Source of the DNA: an uncultured Bacteroides sp.
GTDB lineage: Bacteria; Bacteroidota; Bacteroidia; Bacteroidales; Bacteroidaceae
Reading direction: 5' to 3'
Assembly: GCA_900555635.1 (NCBI GenBank)
Contig: USLU01000024.1
Location: 4,739 to 68,738, forward strand
DNA: 64,000 bases
Each line of letters opens with the position of its first letter. Positions within the stretch are counted from its first letter, which is position 1. Both the position numbers and the translations under genes were made by a program. Positions 15,761 through 26,388 of this stretch are shown one piece after another. The notes under the pieces are model-generated. The model was not told where the DNA came from and did not search any database. It saw only the letters and a program-made list of their open reading frames with translations.

Positions 15761-17875
15761 TCAACGCTTGTCTGCAAAGTGTTTTATCACGGTACTACCT
15801 GCATTGTCTCCCGAAGGAAAGAGTATATTTATAACACTACTTCCATTATGTGTTCGGACATTCTCTCCTTTCAATTCCTTATTTATCCGCAACCGAACAG
15901 ACTCTTCTTTGTAAAGAGGATCGGATATAGAAATTTCATATTCTCCTCCCTTTCTCTCAATATAAACCAACGCTTTCTTATCTACGGATACAGACAGATC
16001 ATCAGTAAACCAAACCTCACCGGGTTCGTAAAAGACGGCAGCATACTGTTCCTGCTCTCTATTGGAAATAGCTTGCAGCTTCTCCGTATTGGCAATTATC
16101 TTTATCTTGTTCTCAAATTCCTTATCCATAAAGAAAGAAAGCGGTTTATCGGGCATCACAATGTAACAATAACTATCGTTCTGAGGAGTGGTACCGTGCG
16201 AAATCCATAAACTGAATATATCTTTTGTTACCGGTTCTTTACTTGCAGTTACTTCAATATCCCGCCAGCATCCTGTCTGTTTGGCTTGTCTTAGCGTCAC
16301 ATTTCCTTGATGAGGGAACACATAACCAACATTATCATGATAGGCCCAATCAATCTTTGCTCCGGACAATTCGTCTGTCAAGCGGCAAGTCTTTCCTGCT
16401 GAACTATATGTAACCCCTCCGCTGGCCAAACATTGATTAACAGAGGTACGAACTTCCTGTGTGCGTGCCGCTTTGATACCACTTCCCATACACACCATTG
16501 CATCTCCCATAAAGAAGTACGCCTTCCGTGCTTCCACTCCCTGGTATGCATGTTCGTAGGCTACTACCCCATTCTGCGAATTACTGACTCCACCGGCAAA
16601 TTGATTAGATCCGAATAAATACCAGCGCAATTCTGTGGTAGATTGATTATCTATAGCTGTTGTTCCCGGTACCCGTGTCCAGTCCCAAGCAACAAAAACA
16701 TCTTTATATTCATTCCCGGTAGTCATTATATTGGTAGCACCCAGTGGCAAATAATATCCTTTTAAGTTTTGTCCATTCAACATTTCCGTACCGTTTGTCC
16801 TTACAGAAATAACTTTTGCCGACATATAGTAATTGGCACCATGATGCGTCATTATATTCGATTTCCAAAAGAATGTATTGCCCACAACAGGAAACACATC
16901 TCCATGAATATGCTTTTTCCATGCTTCGTAAGACTTTGCATGTTCCGGATCTACATCTTTCATTAATTCCAATGCAGTCTCAGACATATTTTGCAGACAC
17001 TGCGGTCTGCATATTCCCCGCCCTATTGTTCCAAAATCATAGGCATCCCTATACCCGAACATCTGGGTTCCCTTCAAATAAACATCCGATACGATCTTTC
17101 TCTTTTCGGCTGTAAAAAGCCTCTCGAAGGAGGTTTTATTTGACAACGTAATATACTTTGCCAAATCTGCCATGAATGACATGCCATATCCGCCTGAATA
17201 TAGTTGCGGGCGGTGTTGATGAATACTGTTATCTCTTTTTATCCCTTCGTCATCCTTCTCTTCGATAAAGATGGTAGAAGCTATGGAAGAGAATCCTTTA
17301 CTTATTAAGTCATAATTATCCTCAATACAACCTTTGTGTACCAAAACGACAGATACCCATGTCCTGTTTTTACCTTTATGAGCCTGATTATCTGTTTTAT
17401 CTACCAAATAAGAGGAGAGTCGCATCACCTCTTCGTTATCAAGTTCTTTCTTCAACAGCAGCAGAGGAATCATATATCCGGTAGGAGCACCAATATCCCG
17501 ATACCACCAGTTGCCGGAAGAAGGATTGGCTATGCGGAAGAAATCCAATGCAAGAATAAGCTTCTGCTTCAACTCTTTTTGATGGAAAAACTTATTCCCA
17601 GGCTTTGAATAAGCCAATGTCATGTTCTTTATTCTTTTAAGATGCCGATCTGCATCAAAATAAAAAGTCACAGTCTTATAGTCAATATCCTTCCAGCTTC
17701 CATCCAGCTGCATAGTAGCTATATCTTTTTCTGCTTGTGGAATGTCTACAGATTCTAATAAATATTCAACTGATAATCTATTGCATAAAGTATCTATATC
17801 TTTCTGCTTATCTATAGCAAAAGAATATTCATTTAGAAAGCATAGCATCAGACATGCCAATAATAATGTTCTCAT
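15761..17875 (-). CDS. PL8-type polysaccharide lyase, stand-alone
   Basis: The 704-residue protein has a signal peptide (ending near EYSFA) and is a close paralogue of the lyase half of the fusion protein. It contains NWWYRDIGAP, GKNRTWVS with the catalytic Asn, HQHRPQLYSGGYG with His and Tyr nine apart, and VRTNGTEML followed by NGQN where the fusion has NNEN. Its C-terminus (GDNAGSTVIKHFADKR) aligns with the point where the fusion passes into GH78, so the fusion joined a complete lyase to a rhamnosidase. It would cleave next to a uronic acid by beta-elimination. It follows susD after a strong hairpin, which may lower its expression relative to susCD. Confidence 0.88.
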   Translation of the reverse strand: MRTLLLACLMLCFLNEYSFAIDKQKDIDTLCNRLSVEYLLESVDIPQAEKDIATMQLDGSWKDIDYKTVTFYFDADRHLKRIKNMTLAYSKPGNKFFHQKELKQKLILALDFFRIANPSSGNWWYRDIGAPTGYMIPLLLLKKELDNEEVMRLSSYLVDKTDNQAHKGKNRTWVSVVLVHKGCIEDNYDLISKGFSSIASTIFIEEKDDEGIKRDNSIHQHRPQLYSGGYGMSFMADLAKYITLSNKTSFERLFTAEKRKIVSDVYLKGTQMFGYRDAYDFGTIGRGICRPQCLQNMSETALELMKDVDPEHAKSYEAWKKHIHGDVFPVVGNTFFWKSNIMTHHGANYYMSAKVISVRTNGTEMLNGQNLKGYYLPLGATNIMTTGNEYKDVFVAWDWTRVPGTTAIDNQSTTELRWYLFGSNQFAGGVSNSQNGVVAYEHAYQGVEARKAYFFMGDAMVCMGSGIKAARTQEVRTSVNQCLASGGVTYSSAGKTCRLTDELSGAKIDWAYHDNVGYVFPHQGNVTLRQAKQTGCWRDIEVTASKEPVTKDIFSLWISHGTTPQNDSYCYIVMPDKPLSFFMDKEFENKIKIIANTEKLQAISNREQEQYAAVFYEPGEVWFTDDLSVSVDKKALVYIERKGGEYEISISDPLYKEESVRLRINKELKGENVRTHNGSSVINILFPSGDNAGSTVIKHFADKR

Positions 17876-17918
17876 AATTAATATGTGTGGAAAGGATAAT
17901 ATTCAATCTATTAATAGA

Positions 17919-17945
17919 GAGAGCGTGTTATGAAAGCACGCTCTC
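17919..17945 (-). terminator. Hairpin between susD and the PL8 gene
   Basis: GAGAGCGTG 17919-17927 and CACGCTCTC 17937-17945 form a perfect 9-bp stem in the 88-base gap. There is no long T-run. Such hairpins after susCD pairs often protect or partly end the abundant susCD message. Confidence 0.6.
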
Positions 17946-17963
17946 CTGTAAAATATACTTCAA

Positions 17964-19673
17964 TTAGTAATAACCCACGTTCTGTTCTTCTTCGTCAGTT
18001 CCGCGAGGACTCAAACGGTCAATGTGTTTTTGAGGAATAGGACGGAGTTTATGATACTCTTTAATCAGTTTGCCACTGTAAGGGTTGAATTTGGTTACAT
18101 ATTCATAGGCTTTTTCGCAACGCACCAAGTCTTCCCAACGTACGTACTCGCCCAGTAATTCACGACCTCTTTCATCCAGCATAAAGCCTACAAAATCCTT
18201 CGACAAATCTGCACTCTTCACTTCGATTTCAGAGAAAGTATCATCCATATTTCCTTTTACGCCTCCTTCTTCTTTCCAGTATTGCGCCATTTTCTCTTCA
18301 CCTTCGTGCCATGCTGCCCGCTTGCGTACGACGTTAATCAGTTCGGCAGCCCGATTAAGATCACCCTTACGTCCGGCGGCTTCGGCAGCCAGCAAGTAGG
18401 TTTCTCCTAAACGCATACGTACCCACTCACGTACACCTTTCAGCTCATTCATAGAAGCTCTATTCGGATCAAAGTACTTCAACACTGGAGGATAGAACTG
18501 ATAGTTCTGTGTTTCATCCGCTTTGTTCCATTGAATATAGGTGTATTTCACCTTACTACTTGCCGGAAGCGGATTCAAGCTATAATAGATAGCCGTATCT
18601 CCCAATTGCAAACCAGCTTCGGGTTTGTTACAATAGTAAACCCATTTGAAACTTTTGTAGAAACGTGAGTCATTCTTACGATCATACAAGTCAAACATGG
18701 TTTTATTCGTAGGTCTATGAAAAGTATAAGGTCTTCCATTCTCCAAATCACGCTTCATTCCTGTAATTTCATAACCCGATCCCCAATAGAGATGCGATTT
18801 GTTACCGTTGCCGTTATATACTAAGTCCGGTGTAAACTGAACAGAGAAAACGACTTCTGCATTCCCTTCATTATTAGGGTCCCATAGTTCGGAGAAGTTA
18901 TTGAGCAACTTATAATTAGAACAATCAATAACTTTCATTGCATAATAGTAAGCACTGTCAGCATCGGTTGCTTTCTGTCCACGATCTTCGGTCACTGCAC
19001 TGCAACGAGTCAGATAGACTTTTGATAGCAAATGGGCAGCCGCATAACGGGTCGCTTTTCCTTGATCTTCGCCAGTAGCTTTCTCGCGGAGATTATCAAC
19101 CGAGAATCTCAAGTCAGTTATCATCTGCTTATAGATCTCGGCTACAGAGGCACGCTTAAACTCAGTTCGTACTTCATAATCAGCCTGCAATACCAATGGG
19201 ATACGACCAAACTGCTGTACTAAATCAAAATAGAAATAAGAACGCAGGAAGTACATCTCTGCCAATGCCAGATTCTTTTGAGGTTCGGTCAATTCACTAC
19301 TGCCGGGTACAGATCCAATCACAAGATTGGTCGTATTGATTCCTTTATAGTGATTCTTCCATAAATCCCAGAAAGTACCGGTTGCGGAAGTCATGTTATA
19401 TTCATTGGTTATCTTCTTTCCACCTTGGGCACCGGTTATTAAATCTGTTCCCAATTCAGTCAATATATTCGTATATTCACCACTAACCCCGAAGCGCATA
19501 TAACCATAAGAAGCAATAGCTGCAGCGTCTACCCCCTGCTGAGTACTGTAAAAGTCGACAGTAACTCTTGGTATCTCCTTTTCTTCGAGAAAGGATTCAC
19601 AACTGGTCATCACAGGCATTCCACACACCAAAGACACCAGACATAATGTTTTATATATTTTGTTACGTTTCAT
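17964..19673 (-). CDS. susD-like: SusD/RagB-family glycan-binding lipoprotein
   Basis: The 569-residue protein has a lipoprotein signal ending MPVMTSC (lipobox Cys near 25), then the SusD pattern: SFLEEKEIP, an N-terminal TPR-like helical scaffold (FWDLWKNHYKGINTTN, EMYFLRSYFYFDLVQQFGRIPLV) and the C-terminal RMGETYLLAAEAAGRKG and DERGRELLGEYVRWEDL segments. It would sit on the cell surface as the lid of the SusC transporter and bind the locus glycan. It begins 27 bases after the susC stop. It looks intact, although its partner carries a stop codon. Confidence 0.92.
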   Translation of the reverse strand: MKRNKIYKTLCLVSLVCGMPVMTSCESFLEEKEIPRVTVDFYSTQQGVDAAAIASYGYMRFGVSGEYTNILTELGTDLITGAQGGKKITNEYNMTSATGTFWDLWKNHYKGINTTNLVIGSVPGSSELTEPQKNLALAEMYFLRSYFYFDLVQQFGRIPLVLQADYEVRTEFKRASVAEIYKQMITDLRFSVDNLREKATGEDQGKATRYAAAHLLSKVYLTRCSAVTEDRGQKATDADSAYYYAMKVIDCSNYKLLNNFSELWDPNNEGNAEVVFSVQFTPDLVYNGNGNKSHLYWGSGYEITGMKRDLENGRPYTFHRPTNKTMFDLYDRKNDSRFYKSFKWVYYCNKPEAGLQLGDTAIYYSLNPLPASSKVKYTYIQWNKADETQNYQFYPPVLKYFDPNRASMNELKGVREWVRMRLGETYLLAAEAAGRKGDLNRAAELINVVRKRAAWHEGEEKMAQYWKEEGGVKGNMDDTFSEIEVKSADLSKDFVGFMLDERGRELLGEYVRWEDLVRCEKAYEYVTKFNPYSGKLIKEYHKLRPIPQKHIDRLSPRGTDEEEQNVGYY

Positions 19674-19700
19674 CTTTATTGAATTTAAGTTCGGTTATAG

Positions 19701-22700
19701 TTAGAATGATAAATTCGCACCAATCATCCAAGTACTGATACTTGGAGAAGCCCAACCTCTGGCACCTTCAGGATCTACGCCTGTAAAACTTGTTACAATG
19801 AACGGGTTCTGTGCCGTCAGGTAGATGCGACAATTGCTGAGAGATGCTTTCTGAATAAGTGCCTTGGGGAATGTATAACCCAGCGTCACATTCTTGATAC
19901 GCATAAAGTCGGTCTTTTCATAATACAATGCCGATTCATTCTCTGTTTCCTTATTGGAGATAGGACGTGGATAAGCATTGGTAGGATTGTTCGGTGTCCA
20001 ATAATCGTATTTCAATGTATTATTACGTGAAGCTTGGTGACCGTATCTTACTTCATTCTTTGCCATGCCACCAATTGCTCCATAAAGGAATACGCTCAAG
20101 TCCCAATTCTTATAGTTAAAGGTATTGATGAAACTGAATGTATGTTTGGGGCGGTCCTGACCCAAGATATAGCGGTCTTCGGAATTGATTTTATAATCTC
20201 CATTCTTGTCTTGCAACTTAATCATACCCGGTTCATACTGATGGCCGTTCTTATTGTATTTAGCCATTTCATCCAAATCTTCCTGAGTATTCTGCCAAAT
20301 ACCGATTTTCTTCAAATCATAGAATACATTAACTGACTGGCCGATAAACCAAGAGTTACCAACATCATCAGTAGCACCGTTAAACAGTTCCACAATTTCT
20401 TCCTTATTAGTAGTAAACATCCAGTCTGTAGTCCAGGTGAAATCACGGCTTTGAAGATTTACAGTAGTCAAGCTTATTTCCACACCTTGATTGCGGGTCT
20501 TACCTATATTCGAAAGAACGTTTTCAAAACCAGAAACAACAGGAATCTGTCTATCCAGCAATAAGTCGCTTGTATCTTGACGATAGAAATCAATAGTACC
20601 CATGATGCGATTCTTGAAGAAACCGAAATCAATACCTACATTCCACTGTCCTGTAGTTTCCCAAGTCAAAGCAGCATTCGGGAGTCCACCCGGAGCATAA
20701 CCTATTACATGGTTTTCTCCGAAATTATAATATATTTTGGAGAGTGTACCTTTTGTCTGATAAGGATCAATAGAAGTATTGGCCGTTACACCATACCCTA
20801 ATCTCAATTTCAAGTTATCGAGCCAACTGACATTTTTAAGAAAGTTCTCTTCATTAACTCTCCAAGCCAAAGCAACAGCAGGAAATGCTACCCATTTATG
20901 TCCATCCGCCAAGCGGGAAGAACCATCATAACGAGCAGAAACCGTAGCATAATAGCGGCTATTAAAGTTATAGTTCAAACGTGCCATGAACGAGGCAAGA
21001 CTCCATACACTATGATTACTACCAATCTTATTAAGTACCAAACCAGAAGCAACGTCATACCAATAAAGCTGATCGGAGGGAAGATCTTCTACCATGATTT
21101 CATTAGACTCATTTACATCTCTTTGAACAGATTGAAGTAAAGTAACACCAATATTGTGTTTGCCAACTGTTTTGTCATAGTACAATAAGTTTTCAATAGT
21201 CCACATATATCGGTTGGCTGTTGCATTCTTAGCCTGATTGTCCATATTGGTACGTGTATTGCTGGCATTGAACGAATAATCTTGTGTAGCAATATAGTCA
21301 ATACCCGCATTCAAGCGATAACGTAAACCATCCAACGGAAGTTTTACTTCCCCATAGTAGCTACCCATGAATCGGGTCACCTTCTTGCGGCTATCCAATG
21401 CTCCGGGTACCAAGTATTGCAAAGGATTCCACCATTGAGTATCTTCACCGGAAGTCATTTCGGTCAATTGTCCCTTCTCATCGTACAAGCGTCCCAACGG
21501 ATTAACACGCCAGTTATTTTGTAAATTAGCACCCCGGTTGTGCAAACTTCTCGTCATCTGTGTTTGAGCTCCGACTTTAAGCCAGTTATTTACTTCATGA
21601 TTCAGATTCAAACGCACACCGAAACGTTGATAATCCTGGTCTTTATAAATACCTTCATTCTTATAGTAGTTGGCACCAAGCAAATAATTTGTCTTGGCAC
21701 TCCCCCCACGTATGGTCAGTTGATGATCGGTAACAATACCTGTTCTTTCTACAGCATCTTCCCAAGAGATATCACGAACTTTGGATGGATCATAATTTCC
21801 ATTGGCATCATAAGCCATCTGAATAGATTCCCAAGTATAAGGGTCTCTCGGTGCTGCATCCAAAGAGACACTATTACCACCAAAAGAATTACAGATCAAA
21901 TAATCCAAGTCTCTGTTGGGTACAGCCGAATTATACAAACCGCCTGCACGATAAGATTCACGAACATATTCGGCATATTCAGCACCATTCATCAATTCGT
22001 TCTTACGAGCAATGGTCTGAACTCAAAAGTAACCGTTATAGTCAACCTGCGTTTTACCATCTTTACCTTTCTTGGTAGTAATCAAGATAACACCATTCGC
22101 ACCACGTGCACCATAGATTGCTGTTGCAGAAGCATCTTTCAAAACATCCATCGATTCAATATCGCCCGGAGGAATCTGGTCGATACCTCCTGTCATAGGA
22201 ATACCGTCAACGACATAAAGTGGATCATTGCTTGCTTTGATAGAGCGTTTACCACGAATCAATACAGAAGGATTTGATCCCGGTGCCCAACTACTATTTG
22301 TAACGAGTACACCGGCAACACGACCTTGTAGGGCTTGTGATGCATTCAGTACGGGAACTTCACTAATTTTAGAGGAACTAATAGAAGCTACAGAACCGGT
22401 AAGGTCCTTCTTTTTTACGGCGCCGTAACCCACTACTACTATTTCTTCAAGCAATTGATTATCATCTTGAAGAATTATTGATAATTTCTTATTTGCACTT
22501 GCCTTCAAAATCTGTGTCTGATAACCAACAAAAGAGACTTCTATAGTTGGGTTTGCATTGTCCGACTTCAAGCTGAAATTACCGTCAATGTCGGTAATTG
22601 CTCCTATATTAGTACCTTTTACTTTTATAGTAGCGCCAATAATTGGTTCGCCATTTGCATCGACAACTGTCCCCATAAGCTGATGGTTGGCTTGCGCCAC

Positions 22701-22892
22701 TCCTTGTGCACCCATTGTGGCTACATTAGTGTAAACCAATTCGTTTTCATCTGCATAGGCTTTGTTAGCTGTAACCAAGCCCAATGATGCAAATGCTACC
22801 ATCAGAATGGATTTCTTAGTTTGCGGCATAAAATCTTTCAGCCAGCAATGCCTAAAAATCATTTTCTTTTGAACATTAAGTTTTTCTTGCAT
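19701..22892 (-). pseudogene. susC-like: SusC-like TonB-dependent transporter interrupted by an in-frame UGA
   Basis: Read through, the gene encodes 1063 residues, the normal SusC size. The N-terminal part has a long signal region, the carboxypeptidase-regulatory-like domain (GTVVDANGEPIIGATIKVKG), the TonB box region (EEIVVVGYG) and the plug (DPLYVVDGIP, KDASATAIYGARGANGVILITTKKG). After VDYNGYF comes TGA (complement of 22023-22025), then the same frame continues VQTIARKNELMNGAEYAEYV into the 22-strand barrel and ends in a standard C-terminus (MIGANLSF). No frameshift is involved; one base change (for example GGA to TGA) explains it. A true nonsense mutation, a sequencing error or readthrough are all possible. 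A restart at the downstream ATG (21995) would lack a signal peptide and plug. Confidence 0.88.
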
Positions 22893-23046
22893 AATTGTGT
22901 ATTATTAATATTAGAAATAGTCGTAAATCATTAAAGAGAGAAATACTTCCAGTTAGATAAATAAGTTTTTTCTAAATCATGGAGGATGTTTTTTCATTTT
23001 CATAAATATATTAAAGGTTCAACAAATGTGCTTCATTCTTTTAAGG

Positions 23047-23087
23047 AGTGGGTGAATCATGCCTATTCAATCTTCACTCCACCCACT
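23047..23087 (-). promoter_or_regulatory. Hairpin in the susC leader
   Basis: AGTGGGTG 23047-23054 and CACCCACT 23080-23087 form an 8-bp stem in the roughly 255-base untranslated leader between the susC start of transcription and its ATG. A control role is possible. Apart from this hairpin, the promoter and the GH78 terminator, I see nothing in 22893-23469. Confidence 0.4.
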
Positions 23088-23154
23088 TTAAAATCCAATT
23101 TACCTTAAATCAAACTAACACGAATTGAATAACGATTCTATGTTGTTTCCACTG

Positions 23155-23248
23155 CAAATGTAAGCTTCGTCCATCGTTTTCGACATGCCGATTTTCGCCA
23201 ATTATATAGCAACTGCGGACATACTGGTAAAACATACATTTTTGGCGA
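23155..23248 (-). promoter_or_regulatory. susC promoter with the locus operator
   Basis: On the minus strand, box A TCGCCA-AAAA-TGTATGTTTTAC starts at 23248. Box B TGGCGAAAATCGGCATGTC starts 48 bases later (23200). The -7 element TACATTTG starts 38 bases after that (23162-23155). Boxes A and B begin with opposite-strand versions of the same TGGCGA core. Confidence 0.75.
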
Positions 23249-23370
23249 TAACCAACACAACAAACGCCCTACATACAATCTTTCAATCTAAATTCTATAT
23301 TAGATGAATACATATAAGGCCAAAGAAGTAGATTACAAAAAGATTCTTTTCAATCAAATCGCAGAATCAA

Positions 23371-23416
23371 GAATAGGTTTACAATGCTTTTGTTTCAAAA
23401 CAATGTAAACCTATTC
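23371..23416 (-). terminator. Terminator of the GH78 gene
   Basis: GAATAGGTTTACA 23371-23383 and its complement 23404-23416 form a 13-bp stem with a partly paired loop, 54 bases after the GH78 stop. It separates GH78 from the susC promoter. Confidence 0.65.
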
Positions 23417-23469
23417 ACAGTAAAAAGAAAAAGTTGAATGAAAATTCACTCTATGATGATTTAAAATTT

Positions 23470-26136
23470 CTATTTGATTTCAAAATGATAAGTTCCTGTA
23501 GTTAAAGATATGGCATCTTTCGCACTATTTAATTGCATTACATCTGATTTCATCTCCTTACACTCCACTTTGTAAACAGTATTCAAATATAACGTAGCAG
23601 TACAATTTGAAGGTATAGTGACCTCATAATTTATCTTTTTCTTATTTTTCTTCCAGGAAGATACTATTTCACCGTAAGGTGAAGTATGTCTTGCCTCAAA
23701 CGCCTCCAAACCAGATACAAAATTGGGTTTTAATATGATATGTTTAAAACCGGGTGACGAAGAGTCCGGGAATATTCCGCCCAATGCTTTATAAAACCAA
23801 GCACTTATTTCGCCAAACATAATGTGGTTCAATGATATATCTTTCTTACCGTCAATACGCCAATTCTCATACAGGGTGGTTGCTCCATTCTTAATCCACC
23901 ATCCCCACGATGGATAAGTATCTCTCGATGCAAGTTGATAGGCAAGATCAGCATATCCATTCATGCTCAAAGCATTAAGAATGGTTTTACTTCCCAGCAA
24001 GCCAACGTCCATGCTACCATCTCGCTTCACTTTTTCCGACAGGTTCCTAGCCACCAATTCTCTTGAATCTTCAGGAACAATATTCCAATATAATGGGGCA
24101 CTTAATTCTGTTTGATTACCATTACAATAAATTCCAGTTTCAGTATTCAGAAAACGGGCATTGATATTATCTTTTATCTTTTGAGCCAGACGTGAGTATT
24201 TACAATAATCTTCTTTCTTATCTAGCAATTTGGCTGCTTTAGCTAAAATATCAGCAGCTACATAATAATAGATAGACGAAGTTAGTTCTTTTGAAGAGCG
24301 TGATTTGATAGGGATCCAATCTCCCAATCCCCAGTCTGTAATACCGGAAGGATATGTATAATTCAAATAATCAACATATCTTTTTATATTATCATAAACA
24401 GATTCGAGCAAACGTATGTCACCATAGAACAAGTAAATATTCCAAGGGATAATGGCAATTGTGCTGGTCCAGTCTACTCCATTGCCCCAATGATATCCCC
24501 ATCCTCCGGTTGGAATAATGGCAGGAAGTATCCCATTAGGTGCTTGTTCATCTTGATGATCGACCAACCATTTCTCGTAAACAGTAATCCCATCAAAATT
24601 ATAAAGTGCAGTTTCAATAGCAATATGTGCATCCCCGGTCCACCCATTCTTTTCACGCTGTGGACAATCAGTGGGATAACCGAATAAGTTAGATAAATAA
24701 GAAGAATTCGTTGCTTCCCAAATTTTATTCAGTAAATCGCTCGACGAGGATATTTTTCCCACAGCAGGCACATCACTATGCATAAAATAAGCTTTCAAAC
24801 TATTCTCAGAAAGGACAATTGGTTCGGTACTTGACACTTCTACATATTGGAAACCTTTATAGTTAAAGCGTGCACGAAAAGTTTCGTCTCCATTACCATT
24901 CAAAATAAAAATATCAGTTTGAAATGGATCAGAATCATCCTTTGGACGATAATGATAATCTATGTTTGACATATCCGCCCTCTGATTCACTCCTATTCTT
25001 TCAGAATGTTTCAAACGGATTTCAGTTCCTCTTTTTCCTTTTATTGTCAGCTCACTAACTCCGGCTATGTTTCTACCCATATCAAAGATATAGCAGCTAT
25101 CGGAAAGTTTAGTCATTTTTGCCGGATAAATCGTTTTTACATCCCTAATCGGGTGCAGTTGTTGTGATACTATCAGACCGGATGGTGCAGATGCGCCACT
25201 TGCATTCTTCCATTTCGCATCGTCAAAATCAGAAGTATTCCATCCTGGCTGTTCCAGGCGGGCATCATAATGTTCAGCTGTATAAATACTATTGAAAATA
25301 ACCGGACTCAATGAAGTCTTCCAATCCGCCCCTGTAGAAACAAACTCTACTTCTCCGTTATCATACACAATACGGATATCCATGCAAAATTTGGGTCTTC
25401 CACGCCATGGAGCCTGGTCAAAGTTCCACACAGCAGTCGATTGATGATTATACCAGCCATTGCCCAATAATACCCCCAAAGTATTATGCCCCTTTGTCAA
25501 CATAGGCTTAACATCATGTGTCAAATATAGATTTCTTCTATCAAAACGCGTATACATAGGGTCCAAACGATGATCACCAATGCGAGAGCCATTAATGTAG
25601 AGTTCATATAAACCAGCCACAGCAATGTATGCACGTGCTTCTTTTATATTATGTTTTGCATCAAATGTTTTTCGGAAATAAGCCGCAGGTTTTATATGGA
25701 TATTGTGAGTATCTGTAATCCAATTACCTTTCCAGTTACTCACATCCATCACTCCCGTCTCAAAAAACGAGATGTCACTCAAATAAAAGTTAGACTTATT
25801 ATCCCAAACACAAATTTTCCAATAATAGCGAGTATAAGGTTCCAACTGCTTTCCGGAATAAACAACTAAAACCTCAGAAGAGAGGACTTTCCCGGAATTC
25901 CAACAATCTCCTATCCCACATGAGACCTTGACAGAATCTGTGCCAACTATAACCTGATATGCTTTTTGATTTGTAATGCCGGTCGGCAACCTCCATGTTA
26001 AACGTGGAAAAGGTTGATCTATTCCTAAAGGAGTAGTCAAATACTCACAGCGAAGGTTACTTATCCCTTCAGAAGGCAAAGCAAATAGTAAGGAATGCCA
26101 TGTAAGAAAAAACAATATTGAAGAAATCCATTTCAT
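23470..26136 (-). CDS. GH78 alpha-L-rhamnosidase, secreted
   Basis: The 888-residue protein starts MKWISSILFFLTWHSLLFA (signal peptide). An in-frame ATG at 26223 lies upstream of the proposed transcription start and is not used. Domains in order: an N-terminal fibronectin-like domain (LRCEYLTTPLGIDQPFPRLTW), jelly-roll domains (ELYINGSRIGD, ERIGVNQRADMSNIDYHY), the (alpha/alpha)6 barrel with DCPQREKNGWTGDA and WGLGDW, then LYENW with the distal Glu, and a C-terminal beta domain (ARHTSPYGEIVSSW). It would release terminal alpha-L-rhamnose. It is a single-gene unit between its own promoter and a terminator. Compared with the GH78 module of the fusion protein, it has the standard DCPQRE...GWTGDA block. 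Confidence 0.92.
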   Translation of the reverse strand: MKWISSILFFLTWHSLLFALPSEGISNLRCEYLTTPLGIDQPFPRLTWRLPTGITNQKAYQVIVGTDSVKVSCGIGDCWNSGKVLSSEVLVVYSGKQLEPYTRYYWKICVWDNKSNFYLSDISFFETGVMDVSNWKGNWITDTHNIHIKPAAYFRKTFDAKHNIKEARAYIAVAGLYELYINGSRIGDHRLDPMYTRFDRRNLYLTHDVKPMLTKGHNTLGVLLGNGWYNHQSTAVWNFDQAPWRGRPKFCMDIRIVYDNGEVEFVSTGADWKTSLSPVIFNSIYTAEHYDARLEQPGWNTSDFDDAKWKNASGASAPSGLIVSQQLHPIRDVKTIYPAKMTKLSDSCYIFDMGRNIAGVSELTIKGKRGTEIRLKHSERIGVNQRADMSNIDYHYRPKDDSDPFQTDIFILNGNGDETFRARFNYKGFQYVEVSSTEPIVLSENSLKAYFMHSDVPAVGKISSSSDLLNKIWEATNSSYLSNLFGYPTDCPQREKNGWTGDAHIAIETALYNFDGITVYEKWLVDHQDEQAPNGILPAIIPTGGWGYHWGNGVDWTSTIAIIPWNIYLFYGDIRLLESVYDNIKRYVDYLNYTYPSGITDWGLGDWIPIKSRSSKELTSSIYYYVAADILAKAAKLLDKKEDYCKYSRLAQKIKDNINARFLNTETGIYCNGNQTELSAPLYWNIVPEDSRELVARNLSEKVKRDGSMDVGLLGSKTILNALSMNGYADLAYQLASRDTYPSWGWWIKNGATTLYENWRIDGKKDISLNHIMFGEISAWFYKALGGIFPDSSSPGFKHIILKPNFVSGLEAFEARHTSPYGEIVSSWKKNKKKINYEVTIPSNCTATLYLNTVYKVECKEMKSDVMQLNSAKDAISLTTGTYHFEIK

Positions 26137-26164
26137 AATTTTAGATTGTGTTTGATTGTTGCCA

Positions 26165-26267
26165 CAAAAATAGGCAATAATAGATACAACCTTATTCTCA
26201 AATCCGCCATTTATATGTTCCATCTCCTAAAAGACGTATTCATTTTCGCCACTTTTGTATGTTTTAC
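26165..26267. promoter_or_regulatory. GH78 promoter and divergent operator copy
   Basis: On the minus strand TATTTTTG (26172-26165) is a -7 element 22 bases before the GH78 ATG, and TGGCGG (box B-like) begins 37 bases upstream at 26209. A very good box A, TCGCCA-CTTT-TGTATGTTTTAC, lies on the plus strand at 26246-26267, so it faces the regulator gene. The GH78 side has only a degenerate box A. Confidence 0.55.
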
Positions 26268-26343
26268 GGCAAATATCCCGATTCATGGCTCTATTTTAAC
26301 TATAAAGTAAAAAAGGGGCCTCCTTCAATAAGCCAAAAAGTTG

Positions 26344-26351
26344 TATATTTG
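26344..26351 (+). promoter_or_regulatory. -7 element of the hybrid sensor gene
   Basis: TATATTTG fits TAnnTTTG and would start transcription about 30 bases before ATG 26389. This argues against an earlier start near 26341. No clear -33 element is seen. Confidence 0.55.
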
Positions 26352-26388
26352 CTCAAATTCAACATCCCCAAAAACAGATAACATATTC

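Noticed and set aside
5346..17875. Chondroitin or hyaluronan utilization locus, suggested by PL8 and GH88
   Set aside because: There are no sulfatases, and three rhamnosidase modules are present; host glycosaminoglycans contain no rhamnose.
19701..22892. Frameshift in susC
   Set aside because: The frame is the same on both sides of the break; only a UGA codon interrupts it.
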